Source: Nocardioides speluncae (GTDB lineage Bacteria; Actinomycetota; Actinomycetes; Propionibacteriales; Nocardioidaceae). From it: a DNA stretch of 64,000 nt. Position numbers and translations under genes: made by a program. Location: positions 124,001 to 188,000 of the forward strand of contig NZ_QEOO01000051.1 of the NCBI RefSeq assembly GCF_003121585.1. The letters are read 5' to 3'. The notes beneath the pieces were generated by a model. It had not been told where the DNA came from and did not search any database. It was given only the letters and a program-made list of their open reading frames with translations. Positions 1 to 8,513 of this stretch are shown here, piece after piece; position 1 is the stretch's first letter, and every line of letters starts with the position of its first letter.

Positions 1-456
1 GGCGCGTACGACGTACGCCGCGTCGACATCGTGCACGACGTCGGCGACAGCCTCTCGCCGCTGGTCGACCTCGGCCAGATCGAAGGTGGCTTCGTGCAGG
101 GCGCCGGCTGGCTGACGCTGGAGGACCTGCGGTGGGACGAGTCCGACGGTCCCGATCGTGGGCGGCTGCTGACCCAGGCGGCTTCGACGTACAAGCTGCC
201 GAGCCTCGGCGAGATGCCCGCGGTCTTCAACGTGTCGCTGCTGCAGGACGCGACGGAGACCGGGGCGGTCTACGGCTCCAAGGCAGTCGGTGAGCCGCCG
301 CTGATGCTGGCGTTCTCGGTGCGCGAGGCGATCCGCCAGGCGGTGGCCGCGTTCGGGCCGGCCGGGGTATCGGTCGAGCTCGCCTCGCCCGCGACCCCGG
401 AGGCGGTGTTCTGGGCGATCGAGTCGGTGCGGACGGTGACGCATGCACTGGCTTGA
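1..456 (+). CDS. xdhB: Xanthine dehydrogenase molybdenum-binding subunit, C-terminal fragment (5' end outside window)
   Basis: This is the last 151 codons of the large, molybdopterin-binding subunit of xanthine dehydrogenase, which oxidises hypoxanthine and xanthine to urate in purine catabolism. The reading frame is open from base 1, so the gene starts upstream. Family signatures seen are the QIEGGFVQGAGW segment, the STYKLPS segment and the GSKAVGEPPL motif, whose Glu is the catalytic base in this family. The stop overlaps xdhC by 14 bases, and guanine deaminase follows, so the three genes form one purine-degrading operon. The symbol follows the two- or three-subunit bacterial naming and could be xdhA or pucD in other schemes. 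Confidence 0.92.
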   Translation, partial: GAYDVRRVDIVHDVGDSLSPLVDLGQIEGGFVQGAGWLTLEDLRWDESDGPDRGRLLTQAASTYKLPSLGEMPAVFNVSLLQDATETGAVYGSKAVGEPPLMLAFSVREAIRQAVAAFGPAGVSVELASPATPEAVFWAIESVRTVTHALA

Positions 457-1249
457 GGCGGTCCGCCGGTTGCGCGAGACGCGCACGCCCGGAGTCCTGG
501 TCACGGTCGCCGACGTGCGTGGTCACGCCCCGCGCGACGCCGGCGCGAAGATGGTCGTCTCCGCGGACCGGACCTGGGGCTCGGTCGGCGGCGGCAACCT
601 GGAGGCCGTGGCCATCGAACGGGCTCGCGCCGGGGGTCTCGACAAGCTCGACCGACCACAGTTGCTTACCGTCAACCTCAGCGAAAAGGCGCCGTACGAA
701 CACGGCGTGCAGTGCTGCGGTGGTGAGGTCACCCTGCTGCTCGAGCCGCTGCCCGTCGTACCCTCCGTGGCGATCTTCGGTGTCGGCCACGTCGGCCTGG
801 AGCTCGCGCACCTCCTGAGCCGGCACGACCTCGACCTGCACCTGGCCGACTCGCGGCCGGAGCAGCAGCACTCATTCCCGGACGCGGTGGCCCGGGTGGT
901 GGTGCATGAGGTGCCGGTGCTGCCTGAGCTGGTGCTCGCCGAGCTGCCCCCGGGTACGCACGTGCTGGTGATGACGCACGACCACGCCGAGGATCTCGCG
1001 CTGTGCGACGCGGCCCTGCGGACGCCGGGCCTGGGCAGCATCGGCCTGATCGGCTCCGCCGCGAAGTGGGCGCGCTTCCAGGCGCGCCTGCGCGAGCTCG
1101 GGCACGACGAGGCCGCCCTGTCGCGGATCACCACGCCGATCGGCGACCCCTCGATCCAGGGCAAGGAGCCCGCGATGATCGCGCTGTCGATCGCGGCCGG
1201 GCTGCTCTCTGCTGTCGGGAAGGCATGGCGCACCGGAGGACGACGGTGA
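443..1249 (+). CDS. xdhC: Xanthine dehydrogenase accessory protein XdhC
   Basis: XdhC binds the molybdenum cofactor, promotes its sulfuration and delivers it to xanthine dehydrogenase. The 268-residue product has the XdhC/CoxI N-terminal segment with GSVGGGNLE (about residues 47-55) and the C-terminal Rossmann-like half starting at VAIFGVGHVG (about 109-118), ending with the conserved IGLIGSAAKWARF stretch. Length is normal for the family. The ATG at 443 lies inside the end of the upstream gene, implying translational coupling, and its TGA overlaps the GTG of guaD. Its position directly behind the Mo subunit supports the role. Confidence 0.93.
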   Translation: MHWLEAVRRLRETRTPGVLVTVADVRGHAPRDAGAKMVVSADRTWGSVGGGNLEAVAIERARAGGLDKLDRPQLLTVNLSEKAPYEHGVQCCGGEVTLLLEPLPVVPSVAIFGVGHVGLELAHLLSRHDLDLHLADSRPEQQHSFPDAVARVVVHEVPVLPELVLAELPPGTHVLVMTHDHAEDLALCDAALRTPGLGSIGLIGSAAKWARFQARLRELGHDEAALSRITTPIGDPSIQGKEPAMIALSIAAGLLSAVGKAWRTGGRR

Positions 1250-2544
1250 CGATCTACCGCGCGACGGTCCTCGACACGCCGGACGACCCCTTCACCGGCG
1301 GACGGTTGCGCGCCGAAGCCGACGCCGGCCTGCTGGTGCACGACGGCATGATCGTCGGGCGCGGGCAGTTCGCCGCGGTCAAGGCCCAGCACCTGGGCGA
1401 AGAGGTCGTGGACCTGACCGACGGCGTCGTCCTGCCCGGCTTCGTCGACACCCACGTGCACTTCCCGCAGGTGCGGGTCATCGGTGGGCTGGGCATGTCG
1501 CTGCTGGACTGGTTGGAGCAGTGCGCGCTCCCCGAGGAGGTGCGGCTCGCCGACGTCACCTACGCCACGGGCGTGGCCGAGGAGTTCGTGCGGTCGCTGG
1601 CCGCGGCTGGCACCACCAGCGCCCTGGTGTTCGGCTCGCACTTCGCCCCCGCGGTCGGCGTTCTCTTCGAGGCGGCGGCACGCCTCGGGCTGCGGGTCAC
1701 CTGCGGCCTGGTCACCAGCGACGGCATCCTGCGCGAGGAGCTGCTCACCACCCCCGACCGCGCGTACGCCGAGGGGCTGGCGCTCGCCGATCGCTGGCAC
1801 GGCACCGGCCGCGCCAGGTACGCCGTCACGCCGCGGTTCTCGCTGTCGTGCACCGACCCGATGCTCGCGGCCTGCGGCGCCCTGCACAGCGACGTCGAGG
1901 GCTCGTTCTTCACCTCGCACCTCAACGAGAACAAGCAGGAGATCAGCACCGTCGCCACGCTGTTCGGCCTCCGCAACTATCTCGAGACCTACGACAGGCA
2001 CGGGCTCGTCGGACCCCGGAGCGTCTTCGCGCACAACGTGTACCCGACCGACCGGGAGCTGAGGGTGATGGCCGATCGTGGTGCGACGGTCGCGCACTGC
2101 CCGACCAGCAACGCCGCGCTCGGCAACGGGCTGTTCCCGTTCCGCCGGCATCGAGCCTTCGGCGTCCACGTGGCGCTGGGGACCGACGTCGGCGCCGGCA
2201 ACGGGTTCTCGCTGCTGAAGGAGGGGATGCAGGCCTACTTCAGCCAGCAGCTGCCGGGCCGCAAGCGCTACCCGCTGGCGCCGCGGCACCTTCTGTACCT
2301 GGCCACCACGGCGGGTGCCCGGGCCCTCGACCTGAACGTCGGCCACCTCGGCGTCGGCATGCCCTTCGACGCGCAGTGGATCCGGCCGGCGCCCGGCAGC
2401 ACCCTGGACGTCGTACTCAGGAACGCGCGGGATGACACCGACGCGCTCGCGAAGCTGTTCGCCCTCGGCACCCCCGGCGACGTACACAAGGTGTGGGTGG
2501 AGGGTGTGCCAGTGCTCGGGCCGACGCTACTGTCGGCCGGTTGA
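1246..2544 (+). CDS. guaD: Guanine deaminase
   Basis: Zinc amidohydrolase converting guanine to xanthine, feeding the dehydrogenase encoded just upstream. The 432-residue product has the metal-binding PGFVDTHVHFPQ motif (HxH), FFTSHLNENKQEI, SVFAHNVYPTD, the VAHCPTSNAALGNG loop and GTDVGAGNGFS with the catalytic Asp region, all typical of guanine deaminases within the ATZ/TRZ amidohydrolases. I chose GTG 1246 because a GGAGGA ribosome site sits at 1235-1240 and because it overlaps the xdhC stop as GTGA. A longer open frame upstream is only a shadow of xdhC. The 3' end overlaps the convergent zinc-ribbon gene by 18 bases. Confidence 0.92.
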   Translation: MTIYRATVLDTPDDPFTGGRLRAEADAGLLVHDGMIVGRGQFAAVKAQHLGEEVVDLTDGVVLPGFVDTHVHFPQVRVIGGLGMSLLDWLEQCALPEEVRLADVTYATGVAEEFVRSLAAAGTTSALVFGSHFAPAVGVLFEAAARLGLRVTCGLVTSDGILREELLTTPDRAYAEGLALADRWHGTGRARYAVTPRFSLSCTDPMLAACGALHSDVEGSFFTSHLNENKQEISTVATLFGLRNYLETYDRHGLVGPRSVFAHNVYPTDRELRVMADRGATVAHCPTSNAALGNGLFPFRRHRAFGVHVALGTDVGAGNGFSLLKEGMQAYFSQQLPGRKRYPLAPRHLLYLATTAGARALDLNVGHLGVGMPFDAQWIRPAPGSTLDVVLRNARDDTDALAKLFALGTPGDVHKVWVEGVPVLGPTLLSAG

Positions 2545-2667
2545 CGTCTGAGGCTGCGGCAGGGGTAGCGGAGCGCCGTCGCAGCAGTTCGCCTTCATGT
2601 GGCAGTGCGGGCAGAGCCACCGCGTGGCGATCGGGTCGAACTGCTTGCCGCAGTAGTCGCAGGGCAT
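2527..2667 (-). CDS. Small zinc-ribbon protein (46 aa)
   Basis: A 46-residue ORF starting MPCDYCGKQFDPIATRW, with CxxC at residues 3 and 6, a second CPHC pair at residues 19 and 22, then H23 and CC at 28-29. Two CxxC knuckles about 13 residues apart are the layout of a treble-clef or zinc-ribbon fold. Its last 18 bases overlap the end of guaD on the other strand. No function can be assigned: similar tiny ribbons in actinobacteria are annotated only as hypothetical. The regular Cys spacing, lack of stops and lack of another gene in the gap make it more likely real than chance. No clear ribosome site was seen. Confidence 0.6.
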   Translation of the reverse strand: MPCDYCGKQFDPIATRWLCPHCHMKANCCDGAPLPLPQPQTSTGRQ

Positions 2668-2686
2668 GGCCACGACGTTACGCCAG

Positions 2687-3301
2687 TCAGAGCAGGTCGC
2701 TGAGGCGATCGAGGAGCGAGTCTTTGACCGCCTGGGTGACGGCGTCCTGGATCTGCTTGTTGAGGTCGTCCTCGTTGTCGAGGTTGGCCAGCAGGTCGCG
2801 CAGGTCGAGGTCGTCGATCGCGCGGAGCAGGATGTCGTCGGTGTCCAGGGAGGCGTCGATCATGGCGTCCGGGATGGCGCGGATCGCGGCCTTCTGGAAG
2901 CCGTTCATGTCTGAGGTGTCGAGTGCCTCGTTGACCAGCTCGGACGGCGGCGGCAGCTCGCCGTCCTCCTCCAGCTGACGCACGGCCGACTTCAGGCCCT
3001 CGCGCAGCGCGTCGATCTCTTCGTCCGTGCGTTCGCCGGGCTGGGCGAGCTCCAGCGTGAGCGCCTCGCGGCTGAGGCCGAGGGTGCAGGCGGCCTCGTT
3101 GATGCCGATCAGCACCAGCCGCTCGGTGAGGCCCTCGATTCCCTCGGACTGAGTGGTGACCACCCGCTCGGCGCAGGCGTCGGCCGGCTTGAGCGGTTCG
3201 AACGAGCCACCACCGGCCGCGACCTGGACCCCGAGTACGCCGGCCACCAGGACGAGTGCGACCGCCGGCAGGCCGGCGACGCCACGCAGATCGCGCTTCA
3301 T
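2687..3301 (-). CDS. Exported or membrane-anchored helical protein of unknown function
   Basis: The 204-residue product begins with MKRDLRG followed by a hydrophobic stretch (about residues 10-30), which looks like a signal peptide or single anchor. The rest is acidic and strongly helical, with two cysteines (about 43 and 72) that could form a disulfide. I recognise no domain. Its ATG overlaps the stop of the MFS gene by four bases (ATGA), so the two are almost certainly co-expressed and the protein may assist or regulate that transporter. That partnership is inferred from coupling only. Confidence 0.8.
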   Translation of the reverse strand: MKRDLRGVAGLPAVALVLVAGVLGVQVAAGGGSFEPLKPADACAERVVTTQSEGIEGLTERLVLIGINEAACTLGLSREALTLELAQPGERTDEEIDALREGLKSAVRQLEEDGELPPPSELVNEALDTSDMNGFQKAAIRAIPDAMIDASLDTDDILLRAIDDLDLRDLLANLDNEDDLNKQIQDAVTQAVKDSLLDRLSDLL

Positions 3302-4731
3302 GAGTCCTCCGGACTGCTCCGCCGGCGTGGCGCGACCATCGCCAGCAGGGCAAGCAGCGCGAGTCCGGCGCCGACGAGGAAGGAGTCACGGAAGGCGCGG
3401 GTCGCGGCGCGCTCCAGCTGGTCGTTGAGGGCACGTTCGAGCTCGGCGGCGGCCGGACGCGCGTCGGCGGGGAGATCGGCGGCCACGAAGGCGCTGTGCA
3501 GGTCCGGCACCTCGCCCTGCTGGTTCTTCAGCTCGTCGCCGAGCGCCTTGGCGAGGGCCACCTTGTCCTGCGCGGTCAGCGGGGCGTCGAGCACGAGCGA
3601 GGTGATCGCCTCCTGGGCGGGCACCTGAGCGTCCTGGAGGTCGCTGACGAAGATCGGCGTCAGGATCGCCAGGCCGAGCACCACGCCGAGGTGCCGGGCG
3701 CCGATGGTCCAGGCCGCGTGCTCGACCCGGGGCAGCCGCAGGTGCATCGCCTGCGCGGTGAGCTGATCGACGGTCAGGCCGAGACCGAGCCCGACCAGCG
3801 CCTGGGGCGCGATCGTCCAGGCCAGCTCGGCCGACGGCAGCAGCGCGAGGCCGACCAGGCCGCCGGCGACCAGGAAGCTGCCCACCGCGACCTCGACCTC
3901 GGGTGACGGGTCGAGGAGCCGGGCCAGTGGCCGGGCGGCGAGCGCTGCGAGTGCCACCACCGACACCGTCACCGCCGCGGTCGCGGGGGAGTGGCGCCAG
4001 CCGTCGACCAGGAGCAGGACCAGCAGGAAGAGCGCTGCCGTCAGCGCGGCGGACAGCAGCGCCAGGGTCAGGTTGTGACGGATCGCCGGCCGGTGCCGGG
4101 CCGGACCCTGTTGGGCGGGCTCGCCATCGTCGGGATCGTCCGCCTCGGGTGGGAGCTCCGGCACATTCGGTACGTCGCGCACCGCGAGGGCCGCCGGCAC
4201 CGCCAGCACCGCGAACGGCACCTGCACCACGAAGATCGCCTGCCAGGAGATCGCCTGGGTGAGCAGCCCGCCGGCGACGGGGCCGGCGGCGGTGCCGACC
4301 ACGCCCGCGGTGATCCAGGCAGCGAGCCCGCGGCGCTCGCCGTACACATCGATCAGGAGCTCCAGGCACCCGACCAGCGCCAGCGCGCCGCCGAGCGCCT
4401 GCAGGCACCTGGCCGCGTTCAAGATCTCGATCGACTGCGCCACCGCACACCACGCCGAGGCGGCGGCGAAGACCGCGATACCGATGGCGCCGAGGATCCG
4501 TGGCTGAGCCCGGTGGAAGACGACCGCGGTCGGTACGGCGACCAGCCCGAGCACCAGGTTGAACGAGATCAGCACCCAGGCGACCTGGGCGACGGAGGTG
4601 TCGAGGTGCTGAAGGATGTCGGGCAGCGCAAGCGTGACGATGGCGGAGTCCGCGAGCACCAGAGCGACGGTCACCGCGAGCAACGGACCCACAGCACGAC
4701 GCACGCGGCCATCCTTGCAGCACGACCCCAA
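3298..4731 (-). CDS. MFS transporter, DHA2-like drug/metabolite exporter
   Basis: Major facilitator protein of up to 477 residues with the early segment DSAIVTLALPDILQHL (compare the D-x-TIVNVALP signature of DHA2 drug:proton antiporters), many transmembrane helices, a cytoplasmic acidic loop near residues 195-215 and a long C-terminal extracytoplasmic segment before a final helix. It probably exports a hydrophobic compound using the proton gradient; the substrate is unknown. The start is uncertain, because a GTG ten codons downstream of the 4731 ATG fits the family equally well. The gene is followed by an overlapping exported-protein gene. Confidence 0.85.
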   Translation of the reverse strand: MGSCCKDGRVRRAVGPLLAVTVALVLADSAIVTLALPDILQHLDTSVAQVAWVLISFNLVLGLVAVPTAVVFHRAQPRILGAIGIAVFAAASAWCAVAQSIEILNAARCLQALGGALALVGCLELLIDVYGERRGLAAWITAGVVGTAAGPVAGGLLTQAISWQAIFVVQVPFAVLAVPAALAVRDVPNVPELPPEADDPDDGEPAQQGPARHRPAIRHNLTLALLSAALTAALFLLVLLLVDGWRHSPATAAVTVSVVALAALAARPLARLLDPSPEVEVAVGSFLVAGGLVGLALLPSAELAWTIAPQALVGLGLGLTVDQLTAQAMHLRLPRVEHAAWTIGARHLGVVLGLAILTPIFVSDLQDAQVPAQEAITSLVLDAPLTAQDKVALAKALGDELKNQQGEVPDLHSAFVAADLPADARPAAAELERALNDQLERAATRAFRDSFLVGAGLALLALLAMVAPRRRSSPEDS

Positions 4732-4753
4732 GGGCCCGCGAAAGGGTGCTTGG

Positions 4754-4831
4754 CCGTTGGTGATCCAGGTGTGTTACCAACGATCGGACAGATCCGTCCG
4801 CTGGTTAGTGACACAGCTGGATCACCAACGG
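4754..4831. repeat. Perfect 15-bp inverted repeat around a 48-nt loop
   Basis: CCGTTGGTGATCCAG (4754-4768) is exactly inverted as CTGGATCACCAACGG (4817-4831), and the intervening 48 bases are themselves partly self-complementary. It lies upstream of the MFS start in the 271-bp gap between the MFS gene and glycerate kinase. It could be an operator pair, an RNA structure in the MFS leader or a small mobile remnant. Confidence 0.7.
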
Positions 4832-4894
4832 GCGACGTGGCCTGTCCTGGGCGGGCGTCACGTCGATCGACCGTCATCCGACGTCGCCCCGATC

Positions 4895-4938
4895 TTGCCG
4901 ATAAGTGGGAGACATCTTTCAGTCATGGGTAGTGAAGG
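4895..4938. repeat. Dispersed 44-bp repeat, copy 1
   Basis: This stretch (TTGCCGATAAGTGGGAGACA and on to 4938) matches 58786-58828 at about 35 of 44 positions, in the same orientation, 54 kb away. Both copies sit in short intergenic gaps near gene ends and, read on the minus strand, would encode a similar MTER-x-LP-x-IG peptide. I infer an interspersed intergenic element. Nothing else was seen in the 4732-5002 gap apart from the inverted repeat at 4754-4831. Confidence 0.65.
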
Positions 4939-5002
4939 CCGAGCGCAATCTGTCTCGCCGACACCGTGACCCTCGTCGACACCGGCTACCCCGACGAACC
5001 GT

Positions 5003-6118
5003 TTACCGCGGATCCCAGCCGGCCAGTTCCGCGCCGACCTCCTCCAACAGCGAGGCGGCTTCGGTGATGCAGCGGGCGAGGTCGGGCTCGCGGTCGGTGA
5101 GTGCCCACAGCCGCGCGACGCCGGCGTCGGTGAGGGACTCGGGGACCAGCGACGTACGGCCGCACACGAACACGACGGGGATCGACCGGCGCCGGGCTCG
5201 CTCCAGTACGGCGAACGGCGCCTTGCCGCGCAGGCTCTGCTCGTCGACCGACCCCTCGCCGGTGACGACCAGGTCGGCGCCGGCCAGCGCATCGTCGTAC
5301 CCGACCAGGTCGAGCACGGTGTCGGCGCCGGAGCGCATCGTCGCGCCCAGCAGTGCCAGGGCGCCGAAGCCGGCGCCGCCCGCTGCGCCGGCGCCGGGCG
5401 CGTCGCGCAGGTCGGCGCCCGTGGTCGCGGCGACCAGGTCGGCCCACCGAGTCAGCGCCCGTTCGAGCACTTCGACGTCGGCCGGCGTGGCGCCCTTCTG
5501 AGGCGCGTAGACGGCGGCCGCGCCGTCCGACCCGAGCAGCGGGTTGTCGACGTCGGAGGCGAGCGTGATGGTGACGCCGGAAAGCAGCTCACGGAGCGGC
5601 CCGAGGTCGAGGCTCGCGGCGTCCAGCAGCCCGATGCCGCCGGGCGGCACCGACTCCCCACGCGCGTCGAGGATCCGCGCCCCGAGTGCCGTGACCAGCC
5701 CGGCGCCGCCGTCAGTGGAGGCGCTGCCGCCGATGCCGATCACCAGCTCCCGGCAGCCGGCCCGGATCGCCGCGAGCGCGACCTCGCCCGTGCCGCACGT
5801 AGAAGAGCGCAACGGCGCCGGCCCGGCGCCCAGCCGACTCAGACCGGACGCGTCGGCGAGCTCGACCACCGCCACCTCGCCGCGACGCGCGTACGCTGTC
5901 CGCACCCGCTCGCCGGTCGGCCCGGTCACCGTCACCGGCTGCTGCTCGAAGCCGGCCGCCACGAACGCGTCGAGCGTGCCGTCGCCGCCGTCGGCGACCC
6001 GGACGCGAACAACTTCGGCTGAAGGATCCGCGCGTTGAATCCCGCGGCGAAGCGCCTCGCCCACCTCCGCGGCGGTCAGCGATCCCTTGAACTTGTCGGC
6101 CGCCAGCACCACGCGCAA
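5003..6118 (-). CDS. Glycerate kinase (GarK/GlxK family)
   Basis: Phosphorylates glycerate (2-phosphoglycerate in this family) so that sugar or glyoxylate breakdown products enter glycolysis. The 371-residue product has the family N-terminus ADKFKGSLTAAEV, the VADGGDGTLDAF motif, STCGTGEVALAA and the glycine-rich IGIGGSASTDGGAG loop, plus the C-terminal VVTGEGSVDEQSLRGKAPF block. Length is normal. It begins five bases after the lacI-type gene stops, so the regulator and kinase form one transcript. The neighbouring ABC importer and sugar enzymes suggest it handles the end product of that pathway. Confidence 0.92.
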   Translation of the reverse strand: MRVVLAADKFKGSLTAAEVGEALRRGIQRADPSAEVVRVRVADGGDGTLDAFVAAGFEQQPVTVTGPTGERVRTAYARRGEVAVVELADASGLSRLGAGPAPLRSSTCGTGEVALAAIRAGCRELVIGIGGSASTDGGAGLVTALGARILDARGESVPPGGIGLLDAASLDLGPLRELLSGVTITLASDVDNPLLGSDGAAAVYAPQKGATPADVEVLERALTRWADLVAATTGADLRDAPGAGAAGGAGFGALALLGATMRSGADTVLDLVGYDDALAGADLVVTGEGSVDEQSLRGKAPFAVLERARRRSIPVVFVCGRTSLVPESLTDAGVARLWALTDREPDLARCITEAASLLEEVGAELAGWDPR

Positions 6119-6123
6119 CCCGG

Positions 6124-7155
6124 CTACCCCCGAACCGGCCCGGACGAGCCGCGGACGACCAGCTCGGCGCCGACCCGGACCTTTCGCGGCCGCTTGCCGG
6201 GCTCCTTGAGGGCGAGCGCCAGCGCGCGGGCGCCCATGTCGGCCATCGGCAGCCGGATCGTGGTCAGGCCGGGCGCCAGATCGCCGGCGACGGCGACGTC
6301 GTCGAACCCGGTCACGGTGATCCGCCCGGGCACCGAGGCTCGGGCCTGGCGCAGCTCGGACAGGCAGCCGATCGCCATGTCGTCGTTGATCGCCACGATC
6401 GCCGTGGTGTCAGGGTGCTCGGCCAGGATCCGGGTCGTGCCCACCCGCCCGCCGTCCCGGGTGAACTCCTCCTCGATCACGGGTACGGCGTCCGGCTCGA
6501 CCCCCGCGGCCCACATCGCGTCGTGGACCCCGGCCAGGCGGTCGGCGACGGTGGTCAGTCCGCGGGAGCCGGACAGGATCGCCAGCCGCCGGTGGCCGAG
6601 CCCCAGCACGTGCTCGGCGATCTGCCGCCCGCCGGCGGTGTTGTCGGGCTGGACGGTGTCGGCGCGCAGGTGGTGCCGGCCGATCACCGCCACCCGGCCT
6701 CCGGAGGCGGTGTACCGCTCGAGCTCGTCGCGGACCGGCACCTCGATCTCCGGGTCGACGAAGCCGGAGCCGGCGATCAGGATCGCGCCGACCCGGTTCG
6801 CGACCAGGTTGCGCACCTGCCGGAGCTCGGTCCCGGGATCGCGGCCGGTGTGGCAGATCTGCACGGTGAGCTCCTCGGCCGCCGCGACCCGCATCACCCC
6901 GCTGGCGATCTCGGTGAAGTAGGGGTCGCCGATCTCATGCACGACCAGGCCGATCGCACTCGTGGTGCCGCCGGCGAGGGACCGTGCATGCATGTTCGTC
7001 ACGTAGCCCAGCTCGGCCGCGACCCGGCGTACCTGCTCGGCGACCGAGGGGCTGACGCCAGGGGTGCCGGCGAGAGCGCGGGAGGCGGTCGCAATGGAGA
7101 CCCCCGCGGCGTTCGCCACGTCGATCAGACGCGTTTGCCCGGATTGTCGGCGCAA
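6124..7155 (-). CDS. LacI-family transcriptional regulator
   Basis: A 343-residue repressor with the N-terminal LacI helix-turn-helix and hinge (TRLIDVANAAGVSIATASRA, then ELGYVTNMHARSLAGG, about residues 9-65) and a periplasmic-binding-protein-like effector domain (IGLVVHEIGDPYFTEI onward). It is divergent from the ABC importer operon and co-transcribed with glycerate kinase. The intergenic region carries tandem palindromes of the LacI operator type at 7227-7250, so it very likely represses the importer and itself until a sugar-derived ligand binds. The ligand is unknown. Confidence 0.93.
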   Translation of the reverse strand: MRRQSGQTRLIDVANAAGVSIATASRALAGTPGVSPSVAEQVRRVAAELGYVTNMHARSLAGGTTSAIGLVVHEIGDPYFTEIASGVMRVAAAEELTVQICHTGRDPGTELRQVRNLVANRVGAILIAGSGFVDPEIEVPVRDELERYTASGGRVAVIGRHHLRADTVQPDNTAGGRQIAEHVLGLGHRRLAILSGSRGLTTVADRLAGVHDAMWAAGVEPDAVPVIEEEFTRDGGRVGTTRILAEHPDTTAIVAINDDMAIGCLSELRQARASVPGRITVTGFDDVAVAGDLAPGLTTIRLPMADMGARALALALKEPGKRPRKVRVGAELVVRGSSGPVRG

Positions 7156-7226
7156 GTCGGTGACCCCCTGAAAGTTCGTCGGCCTGTGACCCTTGCCACT
7201 GACCGGCGGTGCTGTGTACGGTCAGT

Positions 7227-7250
7227 GTAACCGCTTACGTAAGCGCTTAC
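7227..7250. promoter_or_regulatory. Tandem LacI-type operators
   Basis: GTAACCGCTTAC (7227-7238) is followed immediately by GTAAGCGCTTAC (7239-7250). The second is a perfect 12-bp palindrome with the central CG typical of LacI-family operators, and the junction forms another perfect palindrome, CGCTTACGTAAGCG (7232-7245). The site lies between the divergent lacI-type gene and the ABC operon, about 25 bases before the importer start, where binding would block transcription. Confidence 0.8.
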
Positions 7251-7273
7251 GCAACTACTCGAGGGAGTGTCCG

Positions 7274-8506
7274 ATGATCGGTCCCCGGAACGTTCGGCAG
7301 CTGACGATCAGCTCGGCCGCCTGCATCGCCCTGCTCGCCCCGCTCGGGGCCTGCGGCCTGGACTCGGGGAACGGCGAGGGCGGTGACGACGAGATCGTCA
7401 TCGGCATCTCGCTGCCGCTGACCGGCGACTTCAGCGAGCCCGGCAAGGGAGTCGAGCGCGGCTACAAGGCCTGGGCGAAGTACGTCAACGAGAACGGCGG
7501 GCTGCTCGGCAAGGACGTCCGGCTGGAGATCCTCGACGACCAGTCCAGCGCCGACCGGGTCGCCTCCGACTACGAGAAGCTGATCAGCCAGGAGAAGGTC
7601 GACCTGGTCTTCGGGCCCTTCTCGACCCGGCTGGTGGTGCCGGCCGCGCAGGTCGCCAAGGACTACGGCTACCTCTTCGTGGAGCCCGCGGGTGCCGCCG
7701 AGGAGGTCTTCACCCAGGGCTTCGACCACCTCTTCTACGCCGCGCCGGCCGTCGCCGACGACCACTACAACCTGCTCGCCGACAAGATCCTGGCGATGCC
7801 GGCCGACCAGCGACCGAAGACGGTCGCCTACGCGAGCATGGACGACCCGTTCGCGATGGGAACGGCGTACGGACTGAAAGACAAGCTCGAGGCGGCCGGG
7901 GTCAAGACCGTCGTCGACGAGGTCTACCCGCCCAACACCACCGACTTCAGCAGCATCGCGGCGCAGATCGCCGACTCCAAGGCCGACATGGTGGTCGGCG
8001 GCTCGCAGTACCAGGACGCGGTGAACCTGATCGTGGCGCTGCAGCAGCTCGACTACCAGCCGAAGCTCGCGGCGTTCTCCACCGCGCCGACCAACCCGGA
8101 GTTCCCGAAGGCGATCGGCGACAAGACCGAGGGCATCCTCTCGCCGACCGGCTACACGCCGGAGGCGACGTACCAGCAGAACCAGGAGTTCGTGGAGTAC
8201 TACACCGAGCTCAACGGCACCGCGCCGACCGAGGACGAGGCGAACGCCTGGACCACCGGCGAGGTCGTGGCCGCGGCGGTCGAGGCGGCCGACTGCGCCG
8301 ACCCGTCCCCGGAGTGCCAGCAGGAGCTGATCGACTACCTGCGCGAGGCCACCGTCGACACGGTGGTCGGCCCGCTCAGCTGGGACGCCGAGGGCCGCCC
8401 AGAGAGCGCCCACATGATCCAGCAGTATGTCGACGGCAAGATCCGGATCGTGCTGCCCGAGGACCAGGCCGAGGCCGACTTCATCCCCGTCAAGCCGGCC
8501 TGGTGA
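7274..8506 (+). CDS. Liv-type ABC transporter substrate-binding lipoprotein
   Basis: Extracellular binding protein of 410 residues in the branched-chain amino acid/amide (Peripla_BP_6) family. It has a signal peptide with a lipobox (LGAC, Cys27), then EIVIGISLPLTGDFSEPGKG, the usual start of the mature family domain. I chose ATG 7274 because GAGGGAG (7261-7267) lies at good spacing and because it gives a proper lipoprotein signal; the open frame extends further upstream through the operator region. The permeases and ATPases follow directly. Sugar-enzyme neighbours suggest the ligand is a carbohydrate or sugar acid rather than an amino acid, which is inference. Confidence 0.9.
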   Translation: MIGPRNVRQLTISSAACIALLAPLGACGLDSGNGEGGDDEIVIGISLPLTGDFSEPGKGVERGYKAWAKYVNENGGLLGKDVRLEILDDQSSADRVASDYEKLISQEKVDLVFGPFSTRLVVPAAQVAKDYGYLFVEPAGAAEEVFTQGFDHLFYAAPAVADDHYNLLADKILAMPADQRPKTVAYASMDDPFAMGTAYGLKDKLEAAGVKTVVDEVYPPNTTDFSSIAAQIADSKADMVVGGSQYQDAVNLIVALQQLDYQPKLAAFSTAPTNPEFPKAIGDKTEGILSPTGYTPEATYQQNQEFVEYYTELNGTAPTEDEANAWTTGEVVAAAVEAADCADPSPECQQELIDYLREATVDTVVGPLSWDAEGRPESAHMIQQYVDGKIRIVLPEDQAEADFIPVKPAW

Positions 8507-8513
8507 GGCCCTG

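Noticed and set aside
523..2487. 654-codon open frame on the minus strand across xdhC and guaD
   Set aside because: It is a GC-rich antisense shadow: low-complexity Arg/Gly/Ala/Pro composition, no domain, and both sense genes are well supported.
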